64,000 bases of DNA from Bicyclus anynana. Taxonomy: Eukaryota; Arthropoda; Insecta; Lepidoptera; Nymphalidae. Shown in pieces: positions 1-10,252 of this stretch; the first letter of the stretch is position 1, and every line of letters begins with the position of its first letter. The notes beneath the pieces are model-generated. The model made no database searches. It saw only the letters and a list, made by a program, of their open reading frames with translations, and was not told where the DNA came from. Location: NCBI RefSeq assembly GCF_947172395.1, contig NC_069105.1:11491971-11555970 (forward strand). Reading direction: 5' to 3'. The position numbers and the translations under genes are program-made.

Positions 1-530
1 AAATGACGTTCCGTAAACCGTGATAAATTGTAAATATTGTACTATTTAAATTTAAATTTTACGTCTCATTTGTGCATTTTATGCCACAGTATACGACATC
101 ATTTTTAAATTTGATTGTTGAATATTTATTGTTACGAATAAACGATAAGGAAATTGACATGAAAAATACTTTGTTTTCTGTGAAAAATATTTAGGGTATG
201 TAGTTCGATTAATTTTTTTTAAACATTTTCTAATTTGACAGTAATTTTCAACCAATGCCATTAAAATTGCTTTTAAGATTTTTTTTCTAAATTACTTTAT
301 AACTCTATTTTGATATTATTCCTTGTAAGTAAGCATAAGTATCCAAAAAATTATAAATGAAAAAAAAAAAAATTGTGATGTTCTGATTTCCGAAGAGGGT
401 GGCATTACACCGAATGGCTTCGTTATTGGTTGGTGCCCCAAAAAGGTTTAATGGATCTAAGAAAACATAATTTTAGTATTGAGGTGGTTTAAAGCTATAA
501 ATTCTAATATCGTTCTTTTCCAGTAGTTTT

Positions 531-660
531 GGTAACTAGCCACGGCCGAAGCCTCCCACCAGCCAGACCTGGACCAATAAAGAAAACCTCAATCGGCCCA
601 GCCGGGGATCGAACCCAGGACCTCCGTCTTGTAAATCCACCGCGCACACCACTGTGCCGT
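531..660 (-). repeat. tRNA-derived SINE, family B, partial
   Basis: The minus strand carries the head of SINE family B, including the B-box-like GGTTCGATCCCCGGCTGGGC and the region that follows it. The 3' half is missing. Confidence 0.75.
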
Positions 661-1517
661 CTTGTACTTAATCTGACCCTCTAGGCAGAGTCATCATCAT
701 TATCATGCAGCCCATAGACCTTTTGTAGGGACTTGACAGAGTTGTTTTTTTTTAATTTGTCTTCAGTGATTTAAGAATAAGAAACCTACAGTGCAATGCT
801 CCTCCACTATTACAAGAAAGTGGATCGTTTAAAATAAATAGCTAATGTCTATAATGATCATTTTATAAAAACAATAGTTTAAATTTCGAAAACACCGCAA
901 AACCAATATTGATTCTGCCTATCAATTACAGATATTATGTCGAGTTATATAACATGGCGGAGATTCACATTAAAGCGACATACCTGTCCAACCGGTCTCT
1001 CAGACCGAGGGTCTGCGGCGACTGTGATGTCACTAGGACCCTGGCCCACTTTAACCAACCCAATCCCACATAAATTTCGATTTCATTCAGTATTATTAGG
1101 TGGGTAATTTCTTTTTTTGGTTCAATGTCACGCAACTTGGCATCTCCGTTTCGTAATTCTCCTTTAAAGATATTTTGCGGATTACGTTTCTTCATACTTT
1201 GATGCCTTTTAGAATACTTTATGTCTTGATGGTTACTGATAAAGGATGTGTTAATGTCTTATAAAGTTTTAGTGTCAAGTTTTCTTATTACCGTAATAGG
1301 TTGGCAGTTTAATTTTATTATGTGTACGTAACATAAAGTGGTTGGTTATTATTATTATAAAGGTCATTTATTTATTAAAAATACTATGCAATAAAAAATT
1401 ACTTAAGTACTTTAATTTATTTTTATCATCGTAAATTTTACATTGAAACTGTTGCCTGTAAAAAGTCTAACGTTGCATTCCTATATACTATATTAAATTT
1501 ATCCATACTGTTACTTT

Positions 1518-1738
1518 GGCTGGTGGGAGGCTTCGGTTGTGGCTAGTTACCACCCTACCAACAAAGACGTACCGTAAAGCGATTTAGCGTTCCGGTACGA
1601 TGTCGTGTAGAAACCGAAAGGGGTGTAGATTTTCATCCTCCTCCTAACAAGTTAGCCCGCTTCCATCTTAGACTGCATCATCGCTTACTATCAGGTGTGA
1701 TTGTAGTCAAGGGCTAATTTGTAAAGAATAAAAAAAAT
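1518..1738 (+). repeat. SINE family B, 5'-truncated
   Basis: This copy lacks the tRNA-like head but keeps the body and the diagnostic 3' end (TTGTAGTCAAGGGCTAA then GTAAAGAATAAAAAAA). It is on the plus strand. Confidence 0.75.
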
Positions 1739-2420
1739 ACAGGTATAGTAAGTGTTCCATAATGCATCATCTAAGATCATAATCCTTTATCAATGGAAAG
1801 AGGAGTACTGCTTTTGCCTTTCCAAATCATCTCTTCTCTACAAAAGAAGATGTTTAGTTACTTTACTGTGATTTAGAATGGCAAGATTTATTTGGCCATA
1901 TAACGTAATTTGCAATTTGTTAATTCTGATCCCATAAGAATATTGGGATAAAAGTAGTATTTAAACTAGGCTATAAATACGAGTAAGTAACTGTTCTAAA
2001 CATCCAGATTGCTTCAGTCACTGGAATTATAAGTCACTAACCTGACTTTATTTGCTTCTATAATTACTTCCATAATATTATAGAGTATTATAGAGATTAT
2101 GTAGATTATTGATATCTGTATCAATATAATGTGAAATGATTACTTTATGATAAGTTTATTTCTAAAAATATTTTTTTCGTATATTTACAATTTATTAATA
2201 AACTATTTACATTTACACATTATTGTAATTTCTAAATGCCAAGAGTACACATACCAAGGTAATGATATACATCTTCAGAACCCTACCCAAGTTATGTTTA
2301 GTCTCCGCACATATACGAGTATGTACAATGTACATAATATATTGTGTCTATGTAATACTGCATTATAAGGAGCGCCGCATATTGCACGAAGCACAAAAAC
2401 TGGTCTTGAAATTGCTTTTT

Positions 2421-2635
2421 TGACTGGTTGGATGCTTCGGCCATGGCTAGTTTCCACCCTAACGGCAAAGAAGTACCGCCAAGCGATTTAGCGTTCCGGT
2501 ACTTTGTCGTGTAGAAACCGAAAGGGGTGTGGATTGTCTTCCTACTCCTACCAAGTTCGCCCGCTACCATCTTAGATTCCATCATCACTTACGATCAGGT
2601 GAGATTGTAATCTAATTTTTAAAGCATAAAAAAAA
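2421..2635 (+). repeat. SINE family B, 5'-truncated
   Basis: This is a diverged body and 3' end of SINE family B. Short open frames here on both strands are repeat-derived. Confidence 0.72.
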
Positions 2636-3479
2636 TAATATTGTAAATTTTAAAATTAATCTTCACTACATGATCTTTGAGAGACGATGGGAGCATAGGT
2701 TATACTTTTTTTTTGACCCTTTAGCTTAATTTACTTTATCAGACTCTCAACCCGATAAAGCAGAAATGTTGCCAGTACCTACTGTAAAATAAAAACTTTT
2801 CCATTGTGCTATTTATGTCTCCCAGTGTTGCCAACCCTTTCGATTATACCCAAGTCTCTGACACAGTAGCTAATTGTTATTGGAAGGTAGTTTGATATTA
2901 TATGTCAGTTGTATCCGACGCGTGTGTCATTATACTTAGCGGATATGTATTAATTTATTTAATGATTTAAATATACAAATACATAATCATTGTATTATAA
3001 TTTAAATTACAATCAAAATTCTCTCTCTTTTTTTACTGTACCTATATTGTCTGTCGAAGGTCAGAAGGGTAGAAATATGCTATTCGAAATAAGTGTTTTC
3101 TTGTCCACTGTATATCGTTTCTTAACTTGAAATAATAGTGTTAACTATATAAACAATCAAATACGATGCCGATTTGGCAATCACAATCGCCCCAGTGGAA
3201 GGTTTGCCACATTGCCACTCATGAGATAACCCTTGAACTATACAAAGTAATCAGAAAGTCTTCATTATCACATACACCTTGCGTTTAGCAATGACCTTTG
3301 TGTCATCATCAGAGATTTAAATTGTAATCATTGAAGCTCAGAGCTTTTCGAACTGCGAGTTATCTCGGGTTATTTTAAAACTTATAAACTAGCCAGCGGG
3401 ATTTGTTTTTTTGGATCTACCTATTTGTTATTTTAATCAATCATTCAAGCATAGACACACCCATAATGAAACATAGACC

Positions 3480-3640
3480 ATGACATAGGAGGAGAGGAAG
3501 GCCAAAGAAGAGATGGCTGGAGTGTGTGAAAGAGAACATGTGTGTAAGGGAGTGAATGATGAGTTGACGAGTAATAGAGACGAATGTAAAAGATTGACAT
3601 ATTTTTCCGACCCCACTTAAGGGGTTCAAGTAGCGGATAG
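3480..3640 (+). mobile_element. LINE ORF2 C-terminal remnant
   Basis: One plus-strand frame reads GRPKKRWLECVKENM, followed after frame damage by a DR..CK...YFSDPT-like end. That pattern is the usual C-terminus of lepidopteran non-LTR retrotransposon reverse transcriptases (GRP..RW...V..D, then a closing ADP motif). It is frameshifted and only about 160 bp long, so it is a dead fragment. Confidence 0.55.
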
Positions 3641-3881
3641 GAGATATAGAGGAGTAGTAGATAGGAGATGATTAGGATTCAAGCAAAATCTTTATCTATA
3701 TAACTCTATTTACAAAGAGCTACTTGTAATTATATTGCACCAGATTTAACTTAATCTTTCTCTGAAGTCGCATGAAAATCCGTTTAGTAGATTCAAGAAT
3801 ATCGTGAACACACCTGCTAACAACCAAAAAAAATAATAGTTTTTTTGTAGTCAAACCAAAATACTTCTACTGCTCAATAAT

Positions 3882-4070
3882 TAACCGACTTCAAAAAGGA
3901 AGAGGTTCTCAATTCGGTCGGTATTTTTTTTTTTATGTATGTACACCGATTACTCAAAGACGCCTGGACCGTAGCACCGCCTTCATACTGATCAGCAGGT
4001 AGAACATATTATGATGTTATTTTTCGCTTTTTAGTTTACTGGTTACATTTTTTGGTTTTGAAGTCGGTTG
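3882..4070 (+). mobile_element. MITE with ACCGACTTCAAAA terminal repeats
   Basis: An element of about 189 bp starts with TTAACCGACTTCAAAAAGGA and ends with TTTTGAAGTCGGTT, which are inverted. Related copies sit near 42305-42515 and 58134-58322, with partial ends near 6707 and 53970. The high copy number, terminal inverted repeats and absence of coding sequence fit a non-autonomous DNA transposon. Confidence 0.6.
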
Positions 4071-4380
4071 TATTTTTTTTATTAAAATTTTTATTTTTGG
4101 TAATAAATTTACTCTCATTATTTTTCTCTTTTCTGAAAAAAATATATAGTTTATTTAGGATACACGACGCAGAAAAGAAGAAAAAAACATCAGAATTGCT
4201 TGTACCTCTACGAGTACATCAGAACACCTCGTTGTCCTTCGGTGACACTGTTTTAATAGTAACAATTGTATTTAAAAACTTCCTTTTAATTATTATATCG
4301 ATTACTAATAATAATCACTAGGTTAGGTGGTGGTTCTGCAATATCTTAAGTAGGTAAATTGTCATTAATTATATTACATA

Positions 4381-4693
4381 GGGGCAGTGATAGCCCAGTG
4401 GATATGACCTCTGCCTCCGATTCCGGAGGGTGTGGGTTCGAATCCGGTCCGGGGCATGCACCTCCAACTTTTCAGTTGTGTGCATTTTAAGAAATTAAAT
4501 ATCACGTGTCTCAATCGGTGAAGGAAAACATCGTGAGGAAACCTGCATACCAGAGAATTATCTTCATTCTCTGCGTGTGTGAAGTCTGCCAATCCGCATT
4601 GGGCCAGCGTGGTGGACTATTGTCCTAACCCCTCTCATTCTGAGAGAAGACTCGAGCTCAGCAGTGAGCCGAATATGGGTTGATGACGACGAT
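4381..4693 (+). repeat. tRNA-derived SINE, family A, near full length
   Basis: The element opens with a good RNA polymerase III A box (TAGCCCAGTGG) and a B box (GGTTCGAATCC), followed by a non-tRNA body and an end reading ATATGGGTTGATGACGACGA. This is the best-preserved family A copy and serves as the reference for the others in the window. Confidence 0.85.
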
Positions 4694-5620
4694 ATTTCAT
4701 AGACAATTTACTATCAATAAATAAACCTTAGGTATATAATGTAGGTGCAGTACGCATACAATAACCGCATTAAGCAGGTTAGGAATTTGCATTGTCTTTA
4801 CATGCATACATACGTAAACAAAAACATGGGAAAACTCATAATTGTTTCTACATGTAGCTCATAGGGTATTATTCTATAATGACAATGACAATCAATTAGT
4901 AAATATAATAGTGTACGTAATAGTACACGATATTGTGGCCTTAATTGAGTTTTGTTAATAAAATCACTATTATACCTACTCTTAATTTACGTTAACCATT
5001 CGCTGCCCGCGAGTATTTTATCGAAATGCCCGTCTGCGTTGAAGAAGCCGACAGTCAGGGAATGCGGTTTTAGTCTACCGTTTTGAACCATTTAAAAAAT
5101 CTTTATATTCCTCTATCGCGCGGAGCATGATACTGTGCTCGCCTTGCCCTTAGTTTACTTTATATTTTTTTACATGTCACGTAACGGATACGATGGGCGA
5201 CCGGTCGTCTATTTAGGAGTCAAATGGTTAACAATGTTTTTTTGTATTAATTCATTCAATACTTGTTCGTTCTATACAAAAGCTCTTGATTTTAACTAGG
5301 TTTCTCTCCCTCTTTCTTCTCTTTCTTAATAATTTCGGCCAGTATAAAGGAAAGTAAATTGCAAGCAGTAATTGTACATTTTGAGACGTCTGTAGTCAAA
5401 TATTGAACGTAAAGTAAAGAAATCGTTTATTACTAAGCACTTGTACAGTCAAATCATTTCATTTCATTCATTTCATACTTGCATTGTGCCTCGGAGAGCA
5501 CGTTAAGCCGTGCTCTAGAATACTATCATTATCATCTAAAAGGGATTCGTTATAGAGTTAAACTGTCATCATACTGCATGGTGAGTTGCTCCAAATCTCC
5601 TCTATCAAAACAAGGGAGGC

Positions 5621-6197
5621 CAGTGGCGCTAATATGCGACCAACGAAATAATCTCGTATAGAGAAATAGACAAAATTCAACCAATGAAAATATCGCTACC
5701 GTTTAAATATAGTTGTAGTTTTTTATGACAAATAACTTTCTCATTCACAGTACAGATAAAAAATTTATCTGTATCATTTTTTATTAACAAAAATAACGAA
5801 AACCCCTTTTAATTTTAATACTTCAGCGCCACCTACTGTTTGTATTTTTAGTCATATTATGTTGCTTTAATGACATAAAATGTAGTTCACATAGTCCTCT
5901 ACATTTTTTGTTCAATAAAATTTTCCCTGAAACCTGATTCGGAGAAAAACGCGTTTCAAATTTTTTTTGGATTTTCTCAAAAACAACAGGAGGGGACCCC
6001 GCCAATCTACAGTTAACATCTTTACATGCCCCCCTAACGTTATATGAAGTCAAACTTTTTCTTGAATTTATTCCTAAATTACAGATTGACTGAACTATTA
6101 CGTTGACACGAAAAAGATGGGGTCTCGAACAACTTCAACACGATTGGACGAAATTTTGTCTATATTTCTCTACACTGGTTGCATATTAGCACCACTA
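5621..6197. mobile_element. 577-bp element with ~60-bp terminal inverted repeats
   Basis: The first about 69 bases (5621-5689, containing GCTAATATGCGACCAAC) recur in inverted, diverged form at 6141-6197 (ending GGTTGCATATTAGCACCAC). No transposase frame is seen between them. A shorter relative lies at 35437-35580. I read it as a non-autonomous DNA transposon; the superfamily is unknown. Confidence 0.55.
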
Positions 6198-6957
6198 ACT
6201 AACAAACACATTCATTAAACTTACGTAAACATTTAATAAAAATGTTGAAAAGAACTGTTCAGTAAATTAATAATTATTTATTTTATCTGTTACAATCGTC
6301 AACCCAGATTCTACAAGATGCCACTAAAAATTCCATCCACAATTAAAACCATTAAAGCTTTAACCATCAATTAATAGAATGTCCGTCATAGATATGCCAT
6401 AACTCATAAACATTTTTTTCTATACACGCGAAGCATTTACTTAATCGAAGATGGGCATATTTGTCTTAAATGTCAGACCACGAAGGCTTTAATTTGTGAG
6501 GCTTCGAAGATTCGTGAGGTCATCCATCGTGATCCCGGGCACTTCCGCGTGTGTTCGCTAGTATGTAGTTTGACCCTATTGTTCATTAATTATTATTTAA
6601 CAATTTACTTTATAGCACAGGTTTTTTTTTTGTTTTTGAAAAACGTTTCCTAGGTTTAATTTATTCTTGTTTTGATTGTCTGCTTAGAATGCGTTCAAAT
6701 TTAATTTTTAACCGACTTCAAAAAAGGAGGAGGTTCTCAATTCGTCTGTATGTTTATTTACTGCAAATAATACGTTAGTTAGGTTCATTTATTTTTTTCG
6801 TAATTTTTCGTATTTTGTAAAGTATCTTTTAATCATTAATGCCTAACTACTTTTGGTGTGATTGTTTAATATTATATTTTCTATTAAAGTTTGGATGACT
6901 AAAACTGGATTCTTCGGTCCAGTATTTAGCCTATCTGTGTGCTAAGTACTGGACCGA

Positions 6958-7055
6958 TGATGCGGATGTGTATTTTCATCCTCCTCCTAACGCTTCCATC
7001 TTAGATTGCATCATCATTTACCATTAGGTGAGATTGTAATCAAGGACTAACTTTT
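6958..7055 (+). repeat. SINE family B, 3' fragment
   Basis: Only the 3' third of family B is present, from the TTTTCATCCTCCTCCTAAC block to the diverged AGATTGTAATCAAGGACTAA end. Confidence 0.6.
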
Positions 7056-7150
7056 ATAGAAAAAGAAGGAAAAAAAAACTTCTCGATGATGACTCTGACC
7101 GCTTCACCATTCAGCTATTGAAGCTTAAGATTTGGAAAGTTTAAAGAAAC

Positions 7151-7405
7151 TGCCTCCGATTCCGGAGGGTGTGGGTTCGAATCCAGTCCGGGGCATGCAC
7201 CTCCAACTTTTCAGTTGTGTGATATTAAATATCACGTGTCTCAATCGGTGAAGGAAAACATCGTGAGGAAACCTGCATACCAGAGAATTATCTTAATTAT
7301 CTGCGTGTGTGAAGTCTGCCAATCCGCATTGGGCCAGCGTGGTGGCCTTACCCCTCTCATTCTGAGACTCGAGTTCAGCAGTGAGCCGAATATGGGTTGA
7401 TGACG
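7151..7405 (+). repeat. SINE family A, 5'-truncated
   Basis: The copy starts just after the A box, keeps the B box (GGTTCGAATCC) and runs to the GGGTTGATGACG end, with small internal deletions. Confidence 0.8.
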
Positions 7406-7669
7406 CAATGAAAAAAACTATATATAAACATTTCAAAATAACATAATATTCCCTTTAACAAACAAAATACAATAAAACAAATCGTAACAACAATCCCGAT
7501 GTAACTTGAATTGCGTCAGCAGTAAACATTAAAACCGCTTGACATTATCGAGACAAACTTACGGCCGATAAAAATCACTTGCCCGCACGATTTATACGGC
7601 CCTTAGTTCCTACAGTGTACTGAGAGCTTGCGACCGCCAGATATGCCTGAAAGCTGATTATTTGTCAGG

Positions 7670-7740
7670 TCATGCTCCTATACTATAGATAAGTGCATTA
7701 ATAATTGGTTAATGCACTTATCTGTAGTGTAGGAGCATGA
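7670..7740. repeat. 32-bp-arm hairpin with 7-nt loop
   Basis: Arms 7670-7701 and 7709-7740 are reverse complements apart from two positions that would be G-U pairs in a plus-strand RNA; the loop is 7702-7708. It could be a tiny MITE or a transcribed hairpin. No flanking duplication was recognised. Confidence 0.7.
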
Positions 7741-7852
7741 TCTGAAAAACAATCAAACAAACAATTCAAACACCATAATTAGGCTAGTTGACATTTTTTT
7801 CTATTTTTTAAATAGTTCATTATCGTTCTAGATTTAAATTTTTATTTCATAC

Positions 7853-8265
7853 TAGCGGACGCCCGCGATTTCGTCCGCGTAAAAAATCAATGTAAACTTT
7901 CAAACCCTATTTCACCATTTTAGAGTTTGAATTTTAAAAATTATTGAATACCATCGTATACCACCACCATATTTCGTATATTTTTTATGATTTCTGAACA
8001 AATTTTTAAAACTGTAACTTTAAAAATGTAGGACTTTCTATACAAACTTTCAACCATTATTTCACCCCCTTTTTATTTTATTTTTGCAATTAAAAGTATC
8101 TTTTTACCTTCTCCGTATTATGGTCTTAAACAGTGCCAAGTTTCATTTGAATTCATCCAGTAGTTTCAGCGTGATGCCCGAATAACAAAAAAAAAAAAAC
8201 GGATAGACAGACAGACAAAAATCGAAAAAAAAAAATTTTTAGCTTCAGTATCGATTTTATATAAT
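7853..8265 (-). mobile_element. Helitron-like element, GTCCGCTAG-T end
   Basis: Read on the minus strand, the element ends ACGCGGACGAAATCGCGGGC then GTCCGCTAG followed by T, as Helitron 3' ends do (CTRR-T). The interior has the degenerate text and gacagacagaca tract shared with 54005-54470. No coding sequence remains. The Helitron assignment is by end structure only. Confidence 0.5.
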
Positions 8266-8559
8266 TCCCCCCAACAAAAATTTTCAAAATTACTTCAATG
8301 TACAGAATGTACAAAATATGGGTTGATAATGAAAGGCATGTCTTGCTATCACAGGCTCACATTCTATAGTCACATTGACCTGTCAACCATTGGAAACAAA
8401 ACGGCATTTAATTCGCCGGCTCGTGAGCTCGTGACAAATCACGGGTAAACGGTTACGAAACTCCGCATCTATTGAAGATGTCTCTTGACACTAATATGTC
8501 AAACATTTTGGACCTCTTAACATGAGACTTTATCACTTATGCTATCCTATTGTGAAAGG

Positions 8560-9110
8560 ATCTTGTCCCCTCGTTGAGCGTAAGTCAAAACTTGTAATAG
8601 TCGGGGAGCCCGTGATGCTAAATTTGCAGTTATTACAGCGTCATTGGAATCGATTAGATTTAGTAGATTAGATGATAAAAAGAATAAAATGGTTGTGTAC
8701 TTTTTTCGCTTTCAGCGGTGGGGAAAAAAACTACAGACTTTAAAGACAATTTATTATTACTTTGGCTTACTGAAATCATCAGAAAACATATTTACATAAA
8801 TTAACTGCAATCGTGGCTCGATAACAGAAATTTATAGGTTTTATTTTGTAACGTTGGAACCCTCCCATTCCATTAAGTTACGCTCAAATCATCAGATTTT
8901 CGAAATGCTTTCAGCTATCAACTCACCTACCTTATCTTAATCTGACATGCTGGTTGAATATTTCTGAAGTTAGTTTTTTTTTTTTTTGGCTGCCCTAATC
9001 GCACCCACCAATATTAAGGGCTCATACTTGGTGGAGGTACTGAACAACGTGCAAGGTATACTTCTTATGTTCATCTGCCGCGCTGAAGTAACTGCAAAAA
9101 TCCCCTCTTC
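8560..9110 (+). repeat. Unnamed repeat family C, copy 1
   Basis: Blocks including GCGGTGGGGAAAAAAACTAC, GTAACGTTGGAACCCTCCCA and CTTGGTGGAGGTACTGAACA recur in the same order, inverted, at 15655-16140, and in part at 38515-39530. No coding potential or clear termini were found. Confidence 0.6.
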
Positions 9111-9486
9111 GGCTCTCCTACTATAAGACGAAAGGCCCAGTCTAAAATCTGGGTTCCGCCATAATTGTGACTGTAAAGATTCGTACAGGCTCTTCTAGAA
9201 CCACTAGATCATCTTAGAACTAGTGGTTGAGTCTACAATTAATATGGTCTAAGATCCGGCATAAAAAATACAACCCTCATCTGTTATTTATTGTTGACAG
9301 GAAATAAGTGATATAATATTCACATTGACGTATTGCTAATAGGTTGCCTATTTAACTGTGATAATATAAGTCATTAAATTTTTAATTCAATTTATTTAAT
9401 TAACTTCCCTCATCGGTTATTATAAATAAAAATTAACAATGAAGAATTTGTATTATATTATATATATAATTGTATTATATTATCAA

Positions 9487-9670
9487 TACTAATATTATAA
9501 AGCTCAAGAGTTTGTTTGTTTGTTTGATTGAACACGCTAATCTCAGGAACTACAAGTCCGATTTGATAAATTCTTTCAGTGTTAGACAGCCCATTTATAG
9601 GCTATATATTATCCCCATATTCTTATGGGAACGGGAACCACGCGGATGAAACCACACGGCGTCAGCTAGT
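9487..9670 (+). mobile_element. Helitron-like element, short
   Basis: It begins ATACTAATATTATAAAGCTC, passes a TTTGTTTGTTTGTTTGAT tract and ends GGCGTCAGCTAG before a T. The same layout appears at 45476-45656, 55870-56015 and, inverted, at 61497-61650. CTAG-T termini fit non-autonomous Helitrons. Confidence 0.55.
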
Positions 9671-9919
9671 AGAAGAATATGCAAGTGTATAAATTAACTA
9701 AATCTATAATATATTAAAGCTAATACTTAAAATATTTGCTGACCTCCTTAGGGAGCATCTGGGCGCTCCTGTACCACGGACCTGTATTATAATAGTTTAA
9801 TTTTATTTTTAAAATATTAAATTAACTCTGCAATAATTGCCACAAGTAATATATTTCTTTATATTTGTTGTAAGATTGATATAGTAACGTGTTGGTGTCC
9901 TGTTTAAATAAATAAATAA

Positions 9920-10172
9920 CACTAGCGGACGCCCGCGACTTCGTCCGCGTGGAACTCGATGTAAACTTTCAAGTACACCTACCCAACTCTACCCCTACCC
10001 TACCCTACCCCTACCCTACCCTACCCCTACCTTTTCCTGAATTTTCTTTGCTATAAACCTCACGGAGCCCGAGACCTTTCCAACGAACGCAAAACCGTGG
10101 AAATCGGTTCGTGCTTTCTGGAGTTATAGCGTCAGGAAGGAAAACCTGACTTATTTTTATATAGTAGAAGAA
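9920..10172 (-). mobile_element. Helitron-like element with TACCC minisatellite
   Basis: On the minus strand it runs from TCTACTATATAAAAATAAGT to GTCGCGGGCGTCCGCTAG-T. An internal (TACCC)n tract lies at about 9985-10030 on the plus strand. It ends about 28 bp before the first coding exon of the ZP gene, and a near-identical family member occupies 60240-60472. Confidence 0.55.
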
Positions 10173-10205
10173 TTAATAAATATTTCTCTTTGTCCCCAGG
10201 GCCCC

Positions 10206-10229
10206 ATGAAGCGACTGTCATGCGCATAG
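10206..10229 (+). promoter_or_regulatory. Short uORF overlapping the ZP gene start
   Basis: An ATG at 10206, in a weak context (C at -3), opens a seven-codon frame that stops at 10227-10229, overlapping the proposed main ATG at 10220 in another frame. If the exon really begins at 10200 it would be translated first and could damp expression. This is inference; the true transcript start is not visible. Confidence 0.35.
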
Positions 10230-10252
10230 CGGCACTGATTGCACTCGTGCAG
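10220..10252 (+). CDS. ZP gene coding exon 1
   Basis: Codes for MRIAALIALVQ, the first part of the signal peptide; donor GTAAAT, phase 0. Chosen because it is followed in phase by exon 2 to give MRIAALIALVQLSLATA, a good signal peptide with an Ala-x-Ala style cleavage site. The earlier ATG at 10206 hits a stop within seven codons. Confidence 0.75.

Larger units (their letters stand above)
1..10205. other. Repeat-rich region upstream of the ZP gene
   Basis: No exon of a host gene could be supported here. The stretch is AT-rich and holds at least six SINE copies or fragments, a LINE 3' remnant, two TIR elements, a long hairpin, three Helitron-like elements and a copy of an unnamed repeat family, listed separately. 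A short fragment near 691-735 resembles the RTE-type LINE tail on the minus strand. The acceptor-like sequence ending at 10199 suggests an untranslated first exon of the ZP gene lies somewhere in this region, but I could not locate it or a promoter. The open frames present are short and overlap repeats. Confidence 0.6.

Noticed and set aside
4381..4460. True tRNA genes at the SINE heads
   Set aside because: The A and B boxes are tRNA-like, but the arms do not close into a proper cloverleaf with an acceptor stem and each is followed by the same SINE body.
9985..10030. Telomere-like (TACCC)n and (CCTAA)n runs near 10.0, 14.4 and 26.2 kb
   Set aside because: The insect telomere unit is TTAGG. 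The 10-kb run is TACCC, part of a repeated Helitron-like element, and the others are only two to three units long.
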